Of a DNA stretch of 64,000 nucleotides, positions 10,794 through 20,751 are shown piece after piece; position 1 is the stretch's first letter, and every line of letters starts with the position of its first letter. The stretch lies in assembly GCF_003696365.1 (NCBI RefSeq), contig NZ_RFFM01000001.1:1317852-1381851 (forward strand), in the 5' to 3' direction. The notes beneath the pieces were generated by a model that ran no database searches, was not told where the DNA came from, and saw only the letters and a program-made list of their open reading frames with translations. Source of the DNA: Stutzerimonas zhaodongensis. GTDB taxonomy: Bacteria > Pseudomonadota > Gammaproteobacteria > Pseudomonadales > Pseudomonadaceae. A program made the position numbers and the translations under genes.

Positions 10794-12148
10794 ACAACCG
10801 CCTCGATCAATTTTTGTATCTCGGCGACATGGCGTTGGAGCTCCGCTTCATCACTGCGGGTTTCCACATTCAAGCGCAGCAGTGGCTCAGTGTTTGAGCC
10901 GCGCAGGTTGAAGCGCCAGCTGTCGAACTCCAGGCTGATACCATCCGTTTCGTCCAGCCGTAGGGCCTGTGATTGGAAGTGCTCGCGCACAAGCTGGAGC
11001 GTGACGGCAACATTTTCGACCTTGTAATTGATCTCACCACTGCATGGAAATGCAGCCATGCGCTCGTCGACCAGCTCTGCCAGTGTCTTGCCTGTCTCGG
11101 ACATCAATGCCGTAACCAATAACCAGGGAATCATGCCGCTGTCGCAGTAAAAGAAATCACGGAAGTAATGATGCGCGCTCATTTCACCGCCATAAACGGC
11201 GTCCTCGGCACGCATGCGCTCTTTGATGAACGCATGGCCGGTCTTGCTTTGAACTGCTATGCCGCCTGCCTGCTGAACCTGGTCAATGGTATTCCAGGTC
11301 AAGCGCGGGTCATGGATGATATTGCTGCTTGGGTGCTGTTTGAGCAGCATTTCCGCCAGCAGGCCAACCAGATAGTAGCCCTCGATAAAGCGCCCATTAG
11401 CATCGAAGAAGAAGCAGCGATCAAAGTCGCCGTCCCACGCCACAGCCAAGTCGCATTTGTGGCCCAGCAGTGCCTGACGAGTCAGTTCGCGATTTTCCTG
11501 CAGCAGCGGATTGGGCACGCCGTTAGGGAAGCTGCCGTCCGGCTCGCTATTAATCATCACCCACTCGAACGGTAGGTGAGGTTGTAGTGCCTGGATTACT
11601 GGGCCAGCCGCGCCGTTGCCCGGATCGGCGAGAATCTTTAACGGCTTGAGATCCGCTGTTTTTACGTATTGCAGCAGGTGCTGGATGTAAGCACTCTTGT
11701 CGACGTTAGCTTCTACCTTGCCGGGTTGCGGGCTAATCGAACCAAAGTCATTTCGTTCGATGCGTTCTCGAATGGCGCTAAGCCCTGTCTCACCGCTGAT
11801 GGGCCGCGATTGCTCGCGCACCAGCTTCATGCCGTTGTAGCCCTTCGGGTTATGGCTGGCCGTCACCATTACGCCGCCAGCTACCTGAAAATGGCTGGTC
11901 GCGAAATACACTTCCTCGGTACCGCACATGCCGATGTCGATGACATCAGCGCCTGCGTCAGTAATGCCGCGAATCAACGCATCGACCAACATCGGGCTTT
12001 CAAGTCGCATGTCGCGACCCACTACAAAGCTGCTGCCCTGAAGCTCTGCAACCAGTGCTCGTCCGATGCCGTAGGCAATATCGGCGTTCAGCTGCGCAGG
12101 TACTTGGCCGCGAATATCGTAGGCCTTGAAACAAGTTAATGAATGCAT
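10790..12148 (-). CDS. manB: Phosphomannomutase
   Basis: A 452-residue alpha-D-phosphohexomutase that interconverts mannose 6-phosphate and mannose 1-phosphate. The phosphoserine loop TASHNPKG has the catalytic serine at 98, the metal-binding loop DGDFDR is at 239-244, and the phosphate-binding RGSNTEP lies near the C-terminus. It resembles the ManB/CpsG group; the bifunctional AlgC of Pseudomonas is a related gene at another locus, so I use manB. It sits 67 bases after manC and supplies that enzyme. The protein starts with ATG at 12148. Confidence 0.9.
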   Translation of the reverse strand: MHSLTCFKAYDIRGQVPAQLNADIAYGIGRALVAELQGSSFVVGRDMRLESPMLVDALIRGITDAGADVIDIGMCGTEEVYFATSHFQVAGGVMVTASHNPKGYNGMKLVREQSRPISGETGLSAIRERIERNDFGSISPQPGKVEANVDKSAYIQHLLQYVKTADLKPLKILADPGNGAAGPVIQALQPHLPFEWVMINSEPDGSFPNGVPNPLLQENRELTRQALLGHKCDLAVAWDGDFDRCFFFDANGRFIEGYYLVGLLAEMLLKQHPSSNIIHDPRLTWNTIDQVQQAGGIAVQSKTGHAFIKERMRAEDAVYGGEMSAHHYFRDFFYCDSGMIPWLLVTALMSETGKTLAELVDERMAAFPCSGEINYKVENVAVTLQLVREHFQSQALRLDETDGISLEFDSWRFNLRGSNTEPLLRLNVETRSDEAELQRHVAEIQKLIEAVV

Positions 12149-12215
12149 TTGAAAACTCTAAACAGATGAAAGCCCGCTCGAGACAGGCCTACGAAATATC
12201 AATTGCAGCGACGTA

Positions 12216-13661
12216 TCAGGATTCAGCCCGGCCGTAGATATCCTCGAAACGAACAATGTCGTCTTCGCCAAGATAGTCACCGCTTTGCACCTCGATCAGG
12301 ACGAGGTCGATCACGCCTGGGTTTTCCAGGCGATGCTTATGGCCAGCAGATATAAAGGTAGATTCGTTGGTATTTAGCATCAGCTCGCGCTGATCGTTGA
12401 CGACGCGCGCCATGCCGCTCACCACGATCCAGTGCTCAGAGCGATGATGGTGCATCTGCAACGACAGCGAGGCTTTGGGCTTGACCACGATGCGCTTGAT
12501 CTTGAAACGCTCGCCCTCTTCCAGCGTTGTGTAGGCGCCCCACGGGCGGTGAACGGTTTGATGGATGTGATGAGCGCTGTGCCCGCTCTTCTTCAGCCGG
12601 CTGACGATGTGCTTGACATCTTGAGCACTGTCTTTGTGAGCAACCAGAATGGCATCAGGCGTGTCGACGACGATCAAGTCATTCACACCAACCAGGGCAG
12701 TCAGCCGCTCGGTGCTTTGCACGTAGTTGTTAGCTGATCGATGGGCCATCACCTCGCCCACGCAGCGGTTGCCATCCGCGTCTTCATCGGTCAGCTGGCT
12801 AAGCGCGTTCCAGGAACCGATATCGCTCCATCCGATGTCGCAGGGGACGGTCACGACCTTGTTTGATCGCTCCATCAATGCATAGTCGATGGAAATGTCG
12901 GGGACGCCGGCGAAGCCTTCGGCATGTAGCCTAAGGCATCGGTGCTTTTCGCCTTCACTCAGATGCGAGAGTGCGAAGGCATCGCGCACATGCTGCAGGA
13001 CGTCGGGTGCATGGGCTTGCAACTGATCCAGAACCGCACCGACCTGGAAACAAAACATACCTGAATTCCAGAAATAGTTACCCGCATCAACATAGCGCTC
13101 AGCAGTGGTGGCATCCGGCTTCTCTACAAAGCGGCTCACCTTCAACCCACCGAGAACAGGCGAATCACCGTCCGCTTCGATGTAACCAAACCCGGTTTCA
13201 GGATACTCGGGGCGAATTCCGAAGGTCACCAGGTAGCCTTCACCTGCGAGGGTCTGAGCCTGCTGAACAGCGCGAGCGAACTCGTCTTGCTTGGCAATTA
13301 AGTGGTCCGCTGCGAGTACCAGCATTTGAGCCTGGGGGCCGTAGATTTCGTGGAGCTGCACCGCAGCCATGGCTACCGCCGCAGCTGTATTGCGACCAAA
13401 AGGCTCGAGGATAAAGCTCAACGTGCTCGCTGCGCCGCCGACCAGGCGGTACTCATCTTCAGTTTTGAAGAAAAGCTCCCGATTGGTGACGGTCATGACT
13501 TCCACGACGTTATCCAACGCAGCGGCGCGGACAAAGGTCTTCTGAATCAGGTTCTGCCCGTCCGGCAGCGTCATGAAAGGTTTAGGGTGGGTTTCGCGCG
13601 AGACGGGCCAAAGTCGGCTACCAACACCGCCGGACATGATTACTGGAATCAACTGGGTCAA
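12216..13661 (-). CDS. manC: Mannose-1-phosphate guanylyltransferase / mannose-6-phosphate isomerase
   Basis: A 481-residue bifunctional enzyme of the WbpW/AlgA/CpsB type. The N-terminal nucleotidyltransferase has MSGGVGSRLWPVSR with the downstream KPF, and FVEKP in mid-protein. The C-terminal cupin (from about 365) carries HRPWGAY and QMHHHRSEHW, the type II phosphomannose isomerase metal site. It makes GDP-mannose for Gmd. The predicted start is a TTG at 13661 with AAGGA seven bases upstream; the next in-frame ATG (residue 9) would remove part of the fold. It is the first gene of the long minus-strand O-polysaccharide series. Confidence 0.92.
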   Translation of the reverse strand: MTQLIPVIMSGGVGSRLWPVSRETHPKPFMTLPDGQNLIQKTFVRAAALDNVVEVMTVTNRELFFKTEDEYRLVGGAASTLSFILEPFGRNTAAAVAMAAVQLHEIYGPQAQMLVLAADHLIAKQDEFARAVQQAQTLAGEGYLVTFGIRPEYPETGFGYIEADGDSPVLGGLKVSRFVEKPDATTAERYVDAGNYFWNSGMFCFQVGAVLDQLQAHAPDVLQHVRDAFALSHLSEGEKHRCLRLHAEGFAGVPDISIDYALMERSNKVVTVPCDIGWSDIGSWNALSQLTDEDADGNRCVGEVMAHRSANNYVQSTERLTALVGVNDLIVVDTPDAILVAHKDSAQDVKHIVSRLKKSGHSAHHIHQTVHRPWGAYTTLEEGERFKIKRIVVKPKASLSLQMHHHRSEHWIVVSGMARVVNDQRELMLNTNESTFISAGHKHRLENPGVIDLVLIEVQSGDYLGEDDIVRFEDIYGRAES

Positions 13662-14003
13662 CTTCTAATCCTTCTTCACATCATTAGCTGCTGGCTATAT
13701 AGGAGCGGGCAGGTATGCCCGAACTAGGCTAAACGCTCATGGTTGGTGACTTCCGGAGGCTCATGGTTCCCTTAAGCTCGGAGCGACAAGCTCAGCGTTT
13801 CGGTGCAAGCGGCTATTCAGCAAAAGGACTCTTGGAAGTTGTCGGCTAGTTCCTTTAACCATAGCAGCGTGACCCCCATCACGAAATCGGCGGCATTCTG
13901 CCACGGACTAGCCCCCACACCAAGCGAGGGAATCACAACTGATCACATGAATATGCTGCTCTTGAAACAATTGGTTATCCGCAAACCCTGGATACCGTTA
14001 CGC
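13662..14003. other. Intergenic region between ihfB and manC
   Basis: About 340 bases without a credible gene. It should hold the promoter and leader of the O-polysaccharide operon, but I could not assign a clear -35/-10 pair or a JUMPstart element. A perfect 6-bp dyad (CGGGCA, four-base loop, TGCCCG) lies at 13706-13721, about 45 bases before manC; it may be a leader hairpin or a small REP-like element. ORFs on the opposite strand here are shadows. Confidence 0.5.
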
Positions 14004-14288
14004 CTATTCTTCTTCGTTCACCCGATCCCGCAACTCTTTCCCCGGCTTGAAATGCGGGACAAACTTGCCATCGAGCGGGACGGACTGGCCGGTCTTGGGA
14101 TTACGACCGACGCGTGGCGCGCGGTAGTGGAGGGAAAAGCTGCCGAAACCGCGGATCTCGATGCGGTCTCCAGTGGCCAATGCCTGGGCCATTTGCTCAA
14201 GCATGGTCTTGATTGCCAGTTCAACATCCTTGGACGAAAGCAGGCCTTGCTGGGTGACGATACGCTCGATCAACTCCGACTTGGTCAT
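14004..14288 (-). CDS. ihfB: Integration host factor subunit beta
   Basis: A 94-residue HU/IHF family DNA-bending protein, the usual length for IHF-beta. It begins [10 protein letters not shown], has the beta-arm [21 protein letters not shown] and ends in [11 protein letters not shown]. It pairs with IhfA to bend DNA at promoters (including sigma-54 promoters) and in recombination. In many pseudomonads ihfB lies between rpsA and an O-antigen locus. Here the O-antigen locus follows as expected, but upstream there is a helicase gene instead of rpsA. Confidence 0.95.
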   Translation of the reverse strand: MTKSELIERIVTQQGLLSSKDVELAIKTMLEQMAQALATGDRIEIRGFGSFSLHYRAPRVGRNPKTGQSVPLDGKFVPHFKPGKELRDRVNEEE

Positions 14289-14625
14289 GGTTTTCCCTTC
14301 GTTTTCAAGCGGCTAGATCATTTGGGTTGCGCTCGTTTGTAGCATGTTGTTCAGAGTTTGAACAGCCTGGACGTTTGGGTCAGGTTTTAAGGATCAAAAC
14401 TTTTGCAAGCTAAGGGGTGACATGGCTCGGTAACGTGCTGCCAGCCGGCGCGTGGGAACTGTTGCCCGCATAGAGTGGCAAGCCGGGTGATTGATAGGGC
14501 GATAAGCCAGTCACGAACATTCCTCTGATTCGTGTTGCCAGCTCGATGTGCTCGGCCAGCAGAGCCGAATTGCAGACAAAAAAAAGGTGGGCTAAAAGCC
14601 CACCCTTCTGATCAACCACTAAGCA
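14289..14625. other. Intergenic region upstream of ihfB
   Basis: Roughly 340 bases between the deaD stop and the ihfB start. It must contain the ihfB promoter, although I could not choose one confidently, and it contains the deaD terminator at 14577-14604. A 69-codon minus-strand frame through it has no family resemblance and reads through that terminator, so I do not call it. No rpsA remnant was seen. Confidence 0.5.
14577..14604 (-). terminator. Rho-independent terminator of deaD
   Basis: On the minus strand an 8-bp perfect stem (AGCCCACC pairing with GGTGGGCT, three- to four-base loop) is followed by a run of nine T. It starts about 20 bases after the deaD stop. Confidence 0.9.
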
Positions 14626-16290
14626 TCAATCTTCGCGATAGCGACGCAGCTTGAGCTGCTTACCACCTACACGAGTGTCCTTCAGCTTGCCTAGCAGTCG
14701 CTCAAGGCCCTCTTCCGGCAGTTCGACCAGGCTGAAGCTGTCGCGCACCTGGATGCGGCCGATGGCTTCGCGGGCCAGGCCGCCTTCGTTGAGGATGGCA
14801 CCGAGCAGATTGCGAGCGGCAATGCCGTCACGCGCACCCAGCGGGCTGCGGCAGCGAGCGCGGCCTTCGGCGAGCGGGATCGGAGCACGACGCTCGCGGT
14901 CACCGCTACGCTCTGGACGATCGGAGCGCTCACTCCGCGGCGCACTGGTCGGAACCAGCGGCTGCTCTTTCTCGACTTCTGCAAGGGTCAGCGCTTGACC
15001 GTTCGTGGCTTTGCGAAGAAGCGCAGCGGCCAATGCGCGTGGGCTACAACCGATGTCGGCTACCAGCTTGTCGAGCAGCTCGCCATGACTGGCTTCGGCA
15101 TCCGCCACCAGCGGCGACAGGCTGTTGGTCAGCTTCTTGATGCGCGCCTCAAGCACTTGCTGGCCGTTCGGCAGACGGGCTTCGGCAACCTTCTGGTTGG
15201 TCACACGCTCGATGACCTGCAGCATGCGGCGCTCCCGAGGAGTGACCAGCAACAGCGCGCGGCCTTCACGACCGGCACGGCCGGTACGGCCGATACGGTG
15301 TACGTAGGATTCCGGGTCGTAAGGCATGTCGACGTTGAATACGTGGGTGATACGCGATACGTCGAGGCCGCGAGCGGCAACGTCGGTGGCGACCACGATA
15401 TCCAGGCGACCATCTTTGAGCGATTCGATGACGCGCTCACGCTGGTTCTGGGCGATGTCGCCGTTCAGCGCAGCGGCCTTGTAGCCTTTGGCTTCCAGTG
15501 CGGCGGCCAAATCCAGGGTAGCCTGCTTGGTGCGCACAAACGCGATCAGCGCGTCGAAGTCTTCGACTTCCAGCAGGCGCAGGACGGCGGCGATCTTCTG
15601 GTCAGCATGAACCATCAGGTGCGCCTGCTCGATCCGAGCGACGGTCTGGGTCTTGGTGGCGACCTTGATGTGCTGCGGCTCGCGCAGGTGCTTCTCGGCG
15701 ATGGCGCGAATGGAATGCGGCAGGGTCGCGGAGAACAGTACGGTCTGGCGGCTTTCCGGCATGGCTTCGAAGATGACTTCGAGGTCGTCCATGAAGCCCA
15801 GCTTCAGCATTTCGTCAGCTTCGTCGAGTACGAGGTACTGAATGGTGCCGAGTAGTGCGCTGTTGCGGCTCAGGTGATCGACCAGACGGCCGGGCGTGGC
15901 GACGATGACCTGCGCGCCCTGGCGGATGGCCTTGAGCTGCGGGCCCATCGGAGCGCCACCGTAGACGGCGACGACGGTCAGGCCGGGCATCTGCTTGGAG
16001 TAGGTTTCGAAGGCGGTGGCGACCTGCAAAGCCAGCTCGCGAGTCGGCGCGAGGATAAGGGCCTGCACTTCCTTACGCGTGGGGTCGATCTTCGACAGGA
16101 TGGGCAGCGCGAAGGCTGCGGTCTTGCCGGTACCGGTCTGGGCCTGGCCGATCATGTCGTGGCCGCCGAGAATTACCGGGATAGCCTGGCTCTGAATGGC
16201 CGAAGGCTCTTCGTAGCCCACTGCCGTAACAGCGGCGAGTACGGAGGGATGAATACCGAGTGCAGCAAAGCTGCCGATTTCCTGGGTCAT
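14626..16290 (-). CDS. deaD: DEAD-box ATP-dependent RNA helicase, DeaD/CsdA type
   Basis: A 554-residue helicase. RecA domain 1 has AQTGTGKT (50-57), PTRELA, TPGR, DEAD and SAT. Domain 2 has ARGLD and HRIGRTGRAGR. A basic linker rich in RSER/RPER follows, then a C-terminal RRM-like DbpA/CsdA RNA-binding domain (GRIQVRDSFSLVEL to the end). Such enzymes unwind structured RNA during ribosome assembly and cold stress. I start at ATG 16290, which has AGGAA seven bases upstream, rather than at the longer frame to 16362. A strong terminator follows the gene. Confidence 0.92.
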   Translation of the reverse strand: MTQEIGSFAALGIHPSVLAAVTAVGYEEPSAIQSQAIPVILGGHDMIGQAQTGTGKTAAFALPILSKIDPTRKEVQALILAPTRELALQVATAFETYSKQMPGLTVVAVYGGAPMGPQLKAIRQGAQVIVATPGRLVDHLSRNSALLGTIQYLVLDEADEMLKLGFMDDLEVIFEAMPESRQTVLFSATLPHSIRAIAEKHLREPQHIKVATKTQTVARIEQAHLMVHADQKIAAVLRLLEVEDFDALIAFVRTKQATLDLAAALEAKGYKAAALNGDIAQNQRERVIESLKDGRLDIVVATDVAARGLDVSRITHVFNVDMPYDPESYVHRIGRTGRAGREGRALLLVTPRERRMLQVIERVTNQKVAEARLPNGQQVLEARIKKLTNSLSPLVADAEASHGELLDKLVADIGCSPRALAAALLRKATNGQALTLAEVEKEQPLVPTSAPRSERSDRPERSGDRERRAPIPLAEGRARCRSPLGARDGIAARNLLGAILNEGGLAREAIGRIQVRDSFSLVELPEEGLERLLGKLKDTRVGGKQLKLRRYRED

Positions 16291-16680
16291 GGGTCTTTTC
16301 CTGATGCTCCGCAAAGACCCATGTTCCGAAGCTGCGCATGCCATGCAAAACCCGAAGGTCACCCTGGCAGCCTGGTCGGCGGGGTTTGCGAAAACGTAAT
16401 GAATGATGAATCGTCAAGGACAGCCGCGAGAAGCGGACAGCAGCCGAAGCAGCGCTTCGTGTGTTGCAGTACCTAACGCAAGCTGAGTTTCAGCCGGCGC
16501 GTACTATACCGGAAATATGTGAAGCTGTGCGTGTAATTTGTCTTCTAAGTTAGGTTTCGGGAGATGGGTGTTCCGACAGAGCTGGGCCTTAGCGCTGGCT
16601 CCCTAGCAGGCTCGCCCATGCAAATACGCCCTGACGTATCAATCGCAGTCGAAACCGGCAAGATGGAAGCTACATGTCGC
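16291..16680. other. Upstream region of deaD
   Basis: About 390 bases with no convincing gene. It probably carries the deaD promoter and a long 5' leader, as in cold-inducible csdA-type genes. I see no clear thermosensor fold by eye. An open frame extending deaD to 16362 has no family support. Confidence 0.4.
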
Positions 16681-17430
16681 TCAGCTCGCCGGGCGTATCG
16701 CATTGATTAACGAATCCAGTGAATAGCCCAGACGAGGGGCAATCGCTGTGGCGCGTTCACGTAGCCCTTCTTCGTCGAGCGTCTGTTCAAGGTCAGCGGG
16801 CACGAAAAGGACAATGTTGCCCTCCTTTACCGGGCACTCCCAATAATGCCTGTGAAACAGGCCACGAAGCAATGCGGCGCCCAGAGGCTTGTCTTCATCG
16901 GTGCCCCACTGATTAACGATCAACCAGCCGTCAGGGTTCAACTTCTGCTGGCAGCGCTCGAGGAAGCGCCACGCCAGGTGAGCAGCGGCCGGGCCGAGGT
17001 CCGTATAGAGATCTACATAGATCAGATCGGCCGTCTCAGCCGAGTCGAGCAATTCCACCGCATCGCCTACGCGGATGTAGAGCCGTGAATCGTTTTGCAG
17101 GCCCAGATAACGCATTGCCAGCTCGGGAACGTCGGGGCGCAGCTCGATGGCTTCAACGTCTTCCAGAGGGAGGAACTCAAGGCAAGCCTGGGTTAGGGTT
17201 CCGGCGCCAAGCCCCAGGAATAAAGCGGTGTCCGGCGCTTCATGCATCAAGCCGCCCATCAGCATGGCGCGTGTGTAATCGTATTCCAGCCAGCTGGGGT
17301 CACGAGTGAAAACGCAGCTTTGTTCCACTGCCGCGCCAAACTCCAGAAACCGATAATCACCTACCTCAAGCACGCGAATCAGGCCAAACGCGTCATTCAC
17401 TTCGGCCAACAACACTTCCTGCTTGTCCAC
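16681..17430 (-). CDS. Spermidine synthase-like methyltransferase-fold protein
   Basis: About 249 residues with the polyamine-synthase Rossmann fold. It has [16 protein letters not shown] as the nucleoside-binding glycine loop, [10 protein letters not shown] as the acidic strand, and YVDLYTD at the position of the catalytic aspartate region. It lacks the N-terminal beta domain length of true SpeE, so the substrate is uncertain and it may not aminopropylate putrescine. Start choice: GTG at 17430 with AGGAG eight bases upstream; an ATG at 17457 is the alternative. It is divergent from the DAHP synthase gene, with about 115 bases between them. Confidence 0.75.
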   Translation of the reverse strand: MDKQEVLLAEVNDAFGLIRVLEVGDYRFLEFGAAVEQSCVFTRDPSWLEYDYTRAMLMGGLMHEAPDTALFLGLGAGTLTQACLEFLPLEDVEAIELRPDVPELAMRYLGLQNDSRLYIRVGDAVELLDSAETADLIYVDLYTDLGPAAAHLAWRFLERCQQKLNPDGWLIVNQWGTDEDKPLGAALLRGLFHRHYWECPVKEGNIVLFVPADLEQTLDEEGLRERATAIAPRLGYSLDSLINAIRPAS

Positions 17431-17545
17431 TTCGCTTACTCCTAGCCAATGGCGCATCTTAACAGCCCGATTAGCAAGGGTTATCAACGGTGACCGAGCG
17501 CATCAGGTAAAATCTGCGCACTTTTCACGAATGGAACAGACACCG

Positions 17546-18895
17546 ATGAGCCACGCCTGGAGCCCTACGAGCTGGAGAGACAAGCCAATCCAGCAGCAGC
17601 CGGAATACCCCGACGCTGATCATCTCAAGCGTGTCGAGGGCACACTGGCGAGCCTGCCCCCCCTGGTGTTCGCAGGAGAAGCGCGAGAGCTGCGTCGGCA
17701 GTTCGCCGAGGTCACACAGGGCCGGGCGTTTCTATTACAGGGCGGCGACTGCGCTGAGAGCTTCGCGGAATTCTCCGCACCGAAGATCCGCGACACCTTC
17801 AAGGTGCTGTTGCAGATGGCGGTAGTAATGACTTTCGCCGCCGGCTGCCCGGTCATCAAGGTCGGACGTATGGCGGGTCAGTTCGCCAAGCCCCGCTCCT
17901 CGGGCAGCGAAACCATCGACGGTGTCACCCTTCCCGCCTACCGCGGCGACATCGTCAACGGCATCGGCTTCGATGAGAAAAGCCGTGTTCCGGATCCGGA
18001 GCGTCTGCTGCAGGCCTATCATCAATCCACATCCAGCTTGAACCTGCTACGCGCGTTCGCCCAGGGCGGTTTTGCCGATCTACATCAAGTGCACCAATGG
18101 AATCTCGACTTCATCGCCAATTCGCAGATGGCCGAGAAGTACCACCAGCTGGGTGCGCGAATCGACCAAGCATTGAGGTTCATGCGCGCCTGCGGGATGG
18201 ACAATGCACCGCAACTGCGTGAAACCAATTTCTTCACGGCCCACGAGGCGCTGCTGCTGAACTACGAGCAGGCGTTCGTCCGCCAGGACAGCCTCAGCGG
18301 CGGCTGGTATGACTGCTCTGCGCACATGCTGTGGATCGGTGACCGCACCCGGCAACTGGATGGCGCACACGTGGAATTCCTGCGCGGCGTGGGCAATCCG
18401 ATCGGTGTCAAGGTCGGCCCTAGCATGGACAGCGAAGACCTGATCCGATTGATCGACATCCTCAATCCGGAGAACGACTCGGGTCGCTTGAACCTCATTG
18501 TGCGGATGGGCGCCGACAAGGTCCAGGAAGGCCTGCCTCGTCTGATCCGAACCGTGCAAGCCGAGGGGCGCCGGGTGCTGTGGAGCTCCGACCCGATGCA
18601 CGGCAACACCATGAAGGCCTCGAGCGGCTACAAGACGCGCGATTTCGCGAGGGTGCTCGCCGAAGTGCGCCAGTTCTTCGATGTACATCGCGCCGAAGGG
18701 AGCTACCCCGGGGGGATCCACATCGAAATGACAGGACAGAACGTCACCGAGTGCATCGGCGGATCGCGCCCTATTACCGAAGACGGGCTTTCCGATCGCT
18801 ATCACACCCATTGTGACCCCCGGCTCAACGCCGATCAGTCGCTGGAAATGGCGTTCATGATCGCCGAAACACTGAAGCAGGTCAGGCCGAGCTGA
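17546..18895 (+). CDS. Class II 3-deoxy-7-phosphoheptulonate synthase (DAHP synthase)
   Basis: A 449-residue plant-type (class II) DAHP synthase that condenses phosphoenolpyruvate with erythrose 4-phosphate, the first step of the shikimate pathway. Visible features include [11 protein letters not shown] near the N-terminus (metal-binding Cys), [14 protein letters not shown], the PAYRGD loop, the WSSDPMHGN strand and the C-terminal [10 protein letters not shown] start at ATG 17546 ([10 protein letters not shown]), matching the family N-terminus; the frame is open further upstream. The short form lacks the N-terminal extension used for allostery in mycobacterial enzymes. P. aeruginosa has a similar protein in the deaD-efp interval. 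Confidence 0.92.
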   Translation: MSHAWSPTSWRDKPIQQQPEYPDADHLKRVEGTLASLPPLVFAGEARELRRQFAEVTQGRAFLLQGGDCAESFAEFSAPKIRDTFKVLLQMAVVMTFAAGCPVIKVGRMAGQFAKPRSSGSETIDGVTLPAYRGDIVNGIGFDEKSRVPDPERLLQAYHQSTSSLNLLRAFAQGGFADLHQVHQWNLDFIANSQMAEKYHQLGARIDQALRFMRACGMDNAPQLRETNFFTAHEALLLNYEQAFVRQDSLSGGWYDCSAHMLWIGDRTRQLDGAHVEFLRGVGNPIGVKVGPSMDSEDLIRLIDILNPENDSGRLNLIVRMGADKVQEGLPRLIRTVQAEGRRVLWSSDPMHGNTMKASSGYKTRDFARVLAEVRQFFDVHRAEGSYPGGIHIEMTGQNVTECIGGSRPITEDGLSDRYHTHCDPRLNADQSLEMAFMIAETLKQVRPS

Positions 18896-19005
18896 TGATG
18901 CTCTGCATCGCGCTCTGGTCCAGTTTCGGTTGAACCTCTGCCTACTGGACCTGGTTTCACCTCTATACCCAAGGTCAACACCGCGCCTCGTAGTGAGATT
19001 GCTGA

Positions 19006-19022
19006 GCTAAAGCCCACCCTAC
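19006..19022 (-). repeat. GTAGGGTGGGCTTTAGC-type short repeat fragment
   Basis: The 17-base minus-strand sequence GTAGGGTGGGCTTTAGC occurs in the otherwise empty interval 18896-19187. From general knowledge, motifs of this kind are scattered in intergenic DNA of stutzeri-group genomes. Only one half-element is present, so it is not a full palindrome. Nothing else was seen in the roughly 290-bp interval apart from what must be the transporter promoter. Confidence 0.45.
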
Positions 19023-19187
19023 CAGGCTCATGAAGCCCGTCTATGTATCAATGCGCAAGGGTTACCCGATAGGCCGTTCACTTCCTATGTCGAACGATCA
19101 TCACCGCCTCGGGTCCGCGTAATAGAGCCGAGCGCGTCGCAGGCGCAGCTCGGACAACCATTGCCGGGCGTTGAGGATTTACCTGTC

Positions 19188-20636
19188 ATGACTGAAACAT
19201 CTCAAAGCAAAGGCGCCGCGTTAGCTGCCTGGATAGGCCTGGCGCTCGGCCCCTTGCTGCTATTTGTCTGCCTGCTTACCGAGCCCCCAAGCGGATTGTC
19301 GAACGAAGCCTGGTTGACGGTCGGCTTGGCCGGGCTCATGGCAACATGGTGGTCGACCGAAGCGATACCGATCCCGGCTACTTCGCTATTACCAATTTTG
19401 CTGATTCCACTGCTGGGTATCGATACGCTGGCCAAGGCGACGGCGCCCTATGCCAATCCCACCATCTTCCTGTTCTTCGGGGGATTCGTACTTGGCCTGG
19501 CGATGCAACGCTGGAACCTGCATCGACGTATTGCCCTGGCAACCTTGCTGGCCGTAGGCAATCAACCCAGCCGGCAGATTGCAGGCTTCATGATTGCGAC
19601 TGCCTTTATCAGCATGTGGGTCAGCAACACCGCGACCAGCATCATGATGCTGCCTATCGGGCTGTCCGTCATTGGCTTGCTGGTGGCTGGCAGCGACGAG
19701 AAGGAAGGCAGCCGTTTCGCCATCGCATTGCTCTTGGGGATAGCCTATGCGGCCAGCGTTGGCGGCGTGGCCACGCTGATCGGCACGCCACCGAATGCAT
19801 TGTTGGCAGCTTTCATGCGCGAGAATTACGACGTTCAGATCGGGTTCGGCCAGTGGATGTTGCTCGGACTGCCTCTGAGTATTGGCATGCTGATCTTTAT
19901 CTGGTGGTCGCTGACACGCGGCGGTTTCAAGCTCACCGGTGGAGACAGCCGTGGCCTGCTAGAGCAGGAGATGGCCAAGCTGGGACCGATGTCCAGGGCG
20001 GAAAAAATGGTCGCCGCGGTGTTTTCCCTTGCCGCAGCCGCCTGGATTCTGCAGCCGTTCCTCGCCGAATACCTGGACGGCGTGAACGACACCAGTATCG
20101 CGATTGCGGCGGCATTGGCGCTTTTCCTCATTCCGGTAAATCTGCGCGAACGTGTGTTTCTGATGGATTGGGAGCAGGCAAACAAAGCGCCCTGGGGCGT
20201 ACTGCTGCTATTCGGCGGCGGTCTGTCGCTGGCCGGCGTGATCGGCGCATCAGGGCTTGCAGAATGGATCGCGGGAAGCCTTGGGGCTTTCGATGCATTG
20301 CCGTTGGTTTTGATGATCGGCATCGTGGTGCTGGTCATCATCTTTCTAACGGAAATCACCTCCAACACGGCGACCGCCGCAGCCTTCCTACCCCTACTGG
20401 GTGCGCTGGCGGTTGCACAGGGAATGTCCCCTGAGATGCTCGCGATTCCAGCCGCCGTTGCCGCGAGCTGCGCCTTCATGATGCCCGTGGCTACACCACC
20501 CAACGCCATCGTATTCGGCACAGGTCAGATGCCCATACAGGCGATGATCAAAGCAGGCTTCGTCCTTAACCTGTTCGGCGTCGTGTTGGTTACCCTGCTC
20601 TGCTATCTACTGGTTGGATGGATCTGGAGCGCTTGA
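19188..20636 (+). CDS. SLC13/DASS family anion (dicarboxylate) transporter
   Basis: A 482-residue, strongly hydrophobic inner-membrane protein with about eleven membrane segments. The two inverted Ser-Asn-Thr motifs that form the substrate/sodium site are visible: SNTATSIMMLPIG in the first half and TSNTATAAAFLP in the second. GTPPNA and TPPNAIVFG occur in the matching positions. The family carries dicarboxylates, citrate or sulfate, usually with sodium; the substrate cannot be chosen from sequence. The ATG at 19188 is preceded by GAGG; an in-frame TTG at 19161 is less likely. A hairpin terminator follows. Confidence 0.85.
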   Translation: MTETSQSKGAALAAWIGLALGPLLLFVCLLTEPPSGLSNEAWLTVGLAGLMATWWSTEAIPIPATSLLPILLIPLLGIDTLAKATAPYANPTIFLFFGGFVLGLAMQRWNLHRRIALATLLAVGNQPSRQIAGFMIATAFISMWVSNTATSIMMLPIGLSVIGLLVAGSDEKEGSRFAIALLLGIAYAASVGGVATLIGTPPNALLAAFMRENYDVQIGFGQWMLLGLPLSIGMLIFIWWSLTRGGFKLTGGDSRGLLEQEMAKLGPMSRAEKMVAAVFSLAAAAWILQPFLAEYLDGVNDTSIAIAAALALFLIPVNLRERVFLMDWEQANKAPWGVLLLFGGGLSLAGVIGASGLAEWIAGSLGAFDALPLVLMIGIVVLVIIFLTEITSNTATAAAFLPLLGALAVAQGMSPEMLAIPAAVAASCAFMMPVATPPNAIVFGTGQMPIQAMIKAGFVLNLFGVVLVTLLCYLLVGWIWSA

Positions 20637-20689
20637 GGTTGTTCTAATGCATCGCACCTGACGGCGAACAAGAACGCCAGAAAAACAAA

Positions 20690-20707
20690 ACCCCGCATAA
20701 GCGGGGT
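20690..20707 (-). terminator. Rho-independent terminator of efp
   Basis: Perfect 7-bp stem ACCCCGC / GCGGGGT with a four-base loop. On the minus strand it is followed by a T-rich tail (TTTTGTTTTT across 20680-20689). It lies about 45 bases after the efp stop. Confidence 0.8.
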
Positions 20708-20719
20708 TCGGTTCGATAA

Positions 20720-20741
20720 CCCAGCGCAAGGCTGGGCTTTT
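20720..20741 (+). terminator. Terminator-like hairpin between the convergent DASS and efp genes
   Basis: A six-base stem (CCCAGC / GCTGGG, five-base loop) is followed on the plus strand by CTTTTAA. It probably helps to end transcription of the transporter gene. Confidence 0.55.
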
Positions 20742-20751
20742 AAGCAACGTA

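Noticed and set aside
10790..12148. Calling the phosphomannomutase AlgC
   Set aside because: AlgC is normally encoded at another locus in pseudomonads; this copy belongs to the polysaccharide operon, so manB is safer.
14410..14619. 69-codon minus-strand frame between deaD and ihfB
   Set aside because: It runs through the deaD terminator, lacks a ribosome site and resembles no family.
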